From the NCBI GenBank assembly GCA_030605045.1, contig JAUWBK010000036.1, positions 1 to 8,722 of the forward strand: DNA of 8,722 nucleotides. The letters run 5' to 3'. Positions 6,015-8,722 of the stretch are shown here, piece by piece. The DNA comes from Dehalococcoidia bacterium. Its GTDB lineage: Bacteria > Chloroflexota > Dehalococcoidia > Dehalococcoidales > RBG-16-60-22. The notes beneath the pieces were generated by a model that had not been told where the DNA came from, ran no database searches, and saw nothing but the letters and a program-made list of their open reading frames with translations. Both the position numbers and the translations under genes were made by a program. Position 1 is the stretch's first letter. Every line of letters begins with the position of its first letter.

Positions 6015-6859
6015 TATGCTTTTTCCGCCTCCAGAACAGTTAACGCGATGGCATTGGGACCGGTATGTGTCCCTAATACCGGGCTAACTATTGACCGATA
6101 GATGTGCTCTTTCGGATAAAGCGAACCGAGGCGCTCAACCAGTCCATCCGCCTCATCAGGTGTGGCGGCATGCTCCACTGCCAGTGCCTCAATCTTGGAG
6201 AAGCCAGCCATAAAATTGTATAGATAATTCATACCCGCCGCCGTAGACCGCACCCTGGTTAAGGGAGACATCTCGCCGTCCTTTACCGTGAGTATCGGCT
6301 TGAACGATAATATTGAGCCCAGAAACTCCTTTGCCTTGCCGATACGCCCCCCCTTGGCTAGGTATTTCAGGGTATCAAAATACACAATAAGATGTGACCG
6401 GGGCATAGCTTTACGCACCAGATCAGCCAGCTCATCAAGGTTTGCCCCAGCCTTGGCCGCTTTGGCCGCACTAATAACTATCAGCCCCAGACCCATTGCC
6501 ACTGTTTGTGAGTCAATTACTTCAATACGGCACTTCTCCTCTATCATGCTCGCGGCTTGCAGTGCCGACTGATAGGTGCCGCTGAGCTTGCTCGATACAA
6601 CAATAACCAGAATTTCATCAGTTTCCTTGGCCAGTTTTTTATAAACATTAACAAAATCACCCGGTGGGGGCTGTGTTGTTGTTGGCAAGACATTACCATG
6701 AACCAGCCTGTGGTAGAATTCCTCGGTAGTCATTTCAACCCTATCTCGATAGACCTCCTCGCCAAAACGCACATAGAGTGGCACCACCGTAATCCCTAGT
6801 TCTTTAGCTAAATCACTGGTAATATCAGATAGACTATCGGTAACAATTTTAATCGCCAT
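6014..6859 (-). CDS. DegV/FakB-family fatty-acid-binding protein (first tandem copy)
   Basis: A 281-residue DegV-fold protein, predicted to carry a fatty acid for FakA. Motifs: VTDSLSDI (6-13), T61 in TTQPPPGDF, S93 in SSKLSGTY, AKGGRIGKAKEFLGSIL (168-184) and H265 in GTHTGPN. Compared with its downstream paralogue it has lysine instead of arginine at 169 and TTQPPPG instead of TSVPSPG beside the ligand-contacting threonine, changes close to the fatty-acid pocket that could mean different lipid preference. The ATG at 6859 is preceded at a six-base spacing by GGAGGAG (6866-6872), which overlaps the fakA stop codon, so kinase and carrier are probably translated together. Its stop overlaps the next DegV start by one base. 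Assignment to the family is sure; the fatty-acid role rests on the kinase next door. Confidence 0.92.
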   Translation of the reverse strand: MAIKIVTDSLSDITSDLAKELGITVVPLYVRFGEEVYRDRVEMTTEEFYHRLVHGNVLPTTTQPPPGDFVNVYKKLAKETDEILVIVVSSKLSGTYQSALQAASMIEEKCRIEVIDSQTVAMGLGLIVISAAKAAKAGANLDELADLVRKAMPRSHLIVYFDTLKYLAKGGRIGKAKEFLGSILSFKPILTVKDGEMSPLTRVRSTAAGMNYLYNFMAGFSKIEALAVEHAATPDEADGLVERLGSLYPKEHIYRSIVSPVLGTHTGPNAIALTVLEAEKA

Positions 6860-6871
6860 AGTGCTCTCCTC

Positions 6872-8503
6872 CTACTCAATAGAAACAATATAATTATAGT
6901 GTGGCTGATCGCCCCGAACTACCTCAATCTGTAATTGAGGATGCTGCTCCCGAATACGGCTACTAATCTCCTCCGCCTCAGCCGACTTGGTATCAGCTCC
7001 GTAGTAGATGGTAATTACCTCAACTTTGTCTAAATCTAACTTGGCCAGCATTTGATCAAGAACATCCGCGTTATTTTTGCCCGTAGCGATAAGGTCACCA
7101 TCCAAAAGACCAATCGGCTGCTTCTTCTTAATCTTCAATTCACCTATTTTAGTCGAGCGCGTAGCTCGCGTAATTTCAATCGACTTTACCCCTGACATTG
7201 CTTTTTTCATAATCTGCACGTTGGTTGATAAATTCGCCTCATAGTCAAAGGCTAAAAGTGCCGCTACCCCTTGTGGAATTGTCTCCGCAGGCACTACCTC
7301 TATCGTCTTCTCCGTCAAAGACTGGACCTGGTTGGCGGTAGCCACGATATTTTTATTATTGGGCAGAATAATAACCTTGTCCGACGGGACTGACTCAACA
7401 GCTTGGAGCAAGTCTTTAGTGCTTGGATTCATCGTTTGTCCACCAGGAACAATAGCTGATGTCCCCAGGCTGTTAAAAACATCCGCCAGCCCGTCCCCGG
7501 AGGCGACCGTGATAATCGCCATGTCAACGGCTGGGGCTCTATCTTTCTGCATTTCCAGGTAGTCTTGGTGCTGTTCGTCCATATTCCGAATTGACATCTG
7601 GTGCAGCGTGCCCAAGCTGGCAGCGTAAGAAATAACCTCGCCCGGGTCTAAGGTATGAATATGAATCCTGACCGCCGATTCATCTCCAACTACAATTAGA
7701 GATTCCCCTTTCTTTTCCAGCTTGCTTCTAATCTTATCCGTTTTAACCTTCTCTCCCTTGAGCAAGAATTCGGTGCAATATCCATAAGGCACCTCATCAG
7801 CCGCTATCATCTGTGGCAACTTGGTGGCATGTATCTCGCTAACAATTATCTGAGGCTTGCGGAACCGCATCTGCTCCATCTCACCTCTAAGGTAACGCAG
7901 AGCTCCGTCCAGAATAACATACAGACCTTGCCCGCCAGCATCCACCACCCCCGCTTCTCGCAACACCTGGAGAAGCATGGGGGTATTAGCCACGGACTCA
8001 CCGGCGGCGTTAACTGCCGACTCCATAACCGAAATCAGGTCACCGCCGTCACTGGAAACCTGTGCTTGGACGGCCGCCGCGACATCCTTAATCACGGTGA
8101 GCATCGTTCCTTCCACAGGGTTGCTTAACCCTTTATAGGCCATCGTCACTGATTGCTGCAAGCCATTGACCAGATCAACCGCGGTAAACGATTCCTTTTC
8201 GGCAAAACTCTGGGCCAGGCCACGCAGAATCTGCGACAGAATTACGCCGCTATTACCCCGCGCCCCCATCAGTGCCCCTTTGGCCATCGCCTGAGACACC
8301 GCCGAGACGCTACGGTCAGGAGCCCGATAGGCTTCCTCCATAGTCGAACGCATGGTAAGCAACATATTGGTCCCGCAATCACCGTCCGGCACCGGGAAAA
8401 CATTCAGCGCATCAATCTCCGCAGAACTCTTCTCTAACCAGCCAGTAGCCGCCACGAACATTTCCCTCAAATCTTGGCCGCTAATAGCATTAACTTGCTT
8501 CAT
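6872..8503 (-). CDS. fakA: Fatty acid kinase catalytic subunit FakA (DAK2 domain protein, YloV family)
   Basis: A 543-residue cytosolic kinase that phosphorylates FakB-bound fatty acids with ATP. The N-terminal DhaL/DAK2 nucleotide domain (about 1-200) shows NVFPVPDGDCGTNM (34-47), with magnesium-binding D40 and D42, GARGNSGVILSQ (80-91) and VVDAGGQG (186-193). The middle domain holds PYGYCTEF (C243) and RIHIHT (H281, H283), matching the Cys plus two His zinc site described for S. aureus FakA. The C-terminal third (from about 328, AIITVASGDGLADVF) is the DegV-like domain. Family members usually read DGDTGTNM; here the threonine is C43. Length is normal for the family. The ATG at 8503 has a modest AAGGA (8513-8517) nine bases upstream. 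It leads the run fakA, two fakB-like genes and recG, and is divergent from rpmB. Confidence 0.93.
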   Translation of the reverse strand: MKQVNAISGQDLREMFVAATGWLEKSSAEIDALNVFPVPDGDCGTNMLLTMRSTMEEAYRAPDRSVSAVSQAMAKGALMGARGNSGVILSQILRGLAQSFAEKESFTAVDLVNGLQQSVTMAYKGLSNPVEGTMLTVIKDVAAAVQAQVSSDGGDLISVMESAVNAAGESVANTPMLLQVLREAGVVDAGGQGLYVILDGALRYLRGEMEQMRFRKPQIIVSEIHATKLPQMIAADEVPYGYCTEFLLKGEKVKTDKIRSKLEKKGESLIVVGDESAVRIHIHTLDPGEVISYAASLGTLHQMSIRNMDEQHQDYLEMQKDRAPAVDMAIITVASGDGLADVFNSLGTSAIVPGGQTMNPSTKDLLQAVESVPSDKVIILPNNKNIVATANQVQSLTEKTIEVVPAETIPQGVAALLAFDYEANLSTNVQIMKKAMSGVKSIEITRATRSTKIGELKIKKKQPIGLLDGDLIATGKNNADVLDQMLAKLDLDKVEVITIYYGADTKSAEAEEISSRIREQHPQLQIEVVRGDQPHYNYIVSIE

Positions 8504-8517
8504 TTTCTACTATCCTT

Positions 8518-8529
8518 GCCAAGCTTGGC
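8518..8529. repeat. 12-bp perfect palindrome in the fakA-rpmB intergenic region
   Basis: GCCAAGCTTGGC is its own reverse complement. It sits 15 bases before the fakA start codon, just upstream of the weak ribosome binding site, so it could be an operator or a small RNA hairpin affecting fakA translation. It is also a common type of chance palindrome. Confidence 0.5.
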
Positions 8530-8535
8530 TTGACT

Positions 8536-8555
8536 ATGCTAGTATTAAATAGCAT
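8536..8555. repeat. Inverted repeat ATGCTA-N8-TAGCAT between fakA and rpmB
   Basis: Two perfect six-base arms (8536-8541 and 8550-8555) around an AT-rich eight-base centre. It lies next to the predicted fakA transcription start and directly after TTGACT (8530-8535), a possible -35 box for rpmB. Position and symmetry fit an operator for a dimeric repressor acting on one or both genes. No known consensus is recognised. Confidence 0.45.
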
Positions 8556-8558
8556 CTT

Positions 8559-8587
8559 ATCTTACAATAAGTCTGCTGAACAGTCAA
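8559..8587 (-). promoter_or_regulatory. Possible promoter of the fakA operon
   Basis: On the minus strand TTGACT (8582-8587; five of six consensus bases) and TAAGAT (8559-8564; four of six) are spaced by 17 bases, giving a start near 8552 and a leader of about 50 bases to the fakA ATG. Its -35 box overlaps the ribosome binding site of the divergent rpmB. Plausible but unproven. Confidence 0.4.
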
Positions 8588-8600
8588 AGGAGAAGATAGA

Positions 8601-8722
8601 TTGAAGTGCGATTTATGTGGCAAATCACCCCAATTCGGTCATAGTGTCAGCCACTCCAAACACAAGACTAACCGTCGTTGGGTGCCCAATATTCACCCGG
8701 TGACGATAAACATAAACGGTCA
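8601..8722 (+). CDS. rpmB: 50S ribosomal protein L28, 5' part (cut by window end)
   Basis: The first 40 codons of ribosomal protein L28, a small subunit-bridging component of the large ribosomal subunit. The N-terminus MKCDLCGKSPQFGHSVSHSK, then TNRRWVPNIHPV, is diagnostic. C3 and C6 form the first knuckle of the zinc-binding (C+) type of L28; the second cysteine pair would lie beyond the window. The start is a TTG at 8601, supported by AAAGGAG (8586-8592) eight bases upstream and by exact agreement with the family N-terminus; no in-frame ATG is near. The gene is divergent from fakA with 97 bases between the starts. The frame remains open to the window edge. Confidence 0.93.
   Translation, partial: MKCDLCGKSPQFGHSVSHSKHKTNRRWVPNIHPVTINING

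Noticed and set aside
1..8722. CRISPR array, tRNA or rRNA genes.
   Set aside because: No regularly spaced short repeats, no cloverleaf with a TTCGANTC-type arm in a plausible setting, and no ribosomal RNA core sequence were found by reading both strands.

Overview
The window (about 8.7 kb) reads as a bacterial chromosome segment of roughly balanced base composition, with an AT-richer first 1.5 kb. A DAK2-type fatty acid kinase gene, two DegV genes and a long-form recG lie in one co-directional run, divergent from an L28 gene with an N-terminal Cys-x2-Cys. From memory of gene order and protein style this best fits Chloroflexota, class Dehalococcoidia; no 16S gene is present, so the placement is an inference.

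Region 1 (1-1400): two small minus-strand genes, a LURP-one/scramblase-like protein and a membrane-anchored zinc-ribbon protein of LITAF-like layout. Each is preceded by a copy of the same ~130-bp regulatory block. Each block has a perfect TTGACA/TATAAT promoter with a 16-bp spacer and a shared leader. In the LURP-one copy the leader ends in a strong intrinsic terminator before the start codon. This is the most unusual part of the window and looks like a small regulon with RNA-level control.

Region 2 (1400-2672): one plus-strand gene for an enolase-superfamily enzyme of the mandelate racemase subgroup, with all expected catalytic residues. It probably starts at 1557, has its own -10 box, and converges on recG.

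Region 3 (2684-8503, minus strand): a tight operon in the order fakA, fakB-like 1, fakB-like 2, recG. FakA phosphorylates fatty acids that are presented by DegV/FakB carriers, so kinase and two tandem-duplicated carriers form one functional unit feeding exogenous or recycled fatty acids towards phospholipid synthesis. RecG, a fork-remodelling helicase, is a housekeeping passenger in the operon.

Region 4 (8504-8722): a short divergent promoter region with two inverted repeats, then the first 40 codons of rpmB (ribosomal protein L28), cut by the window end.
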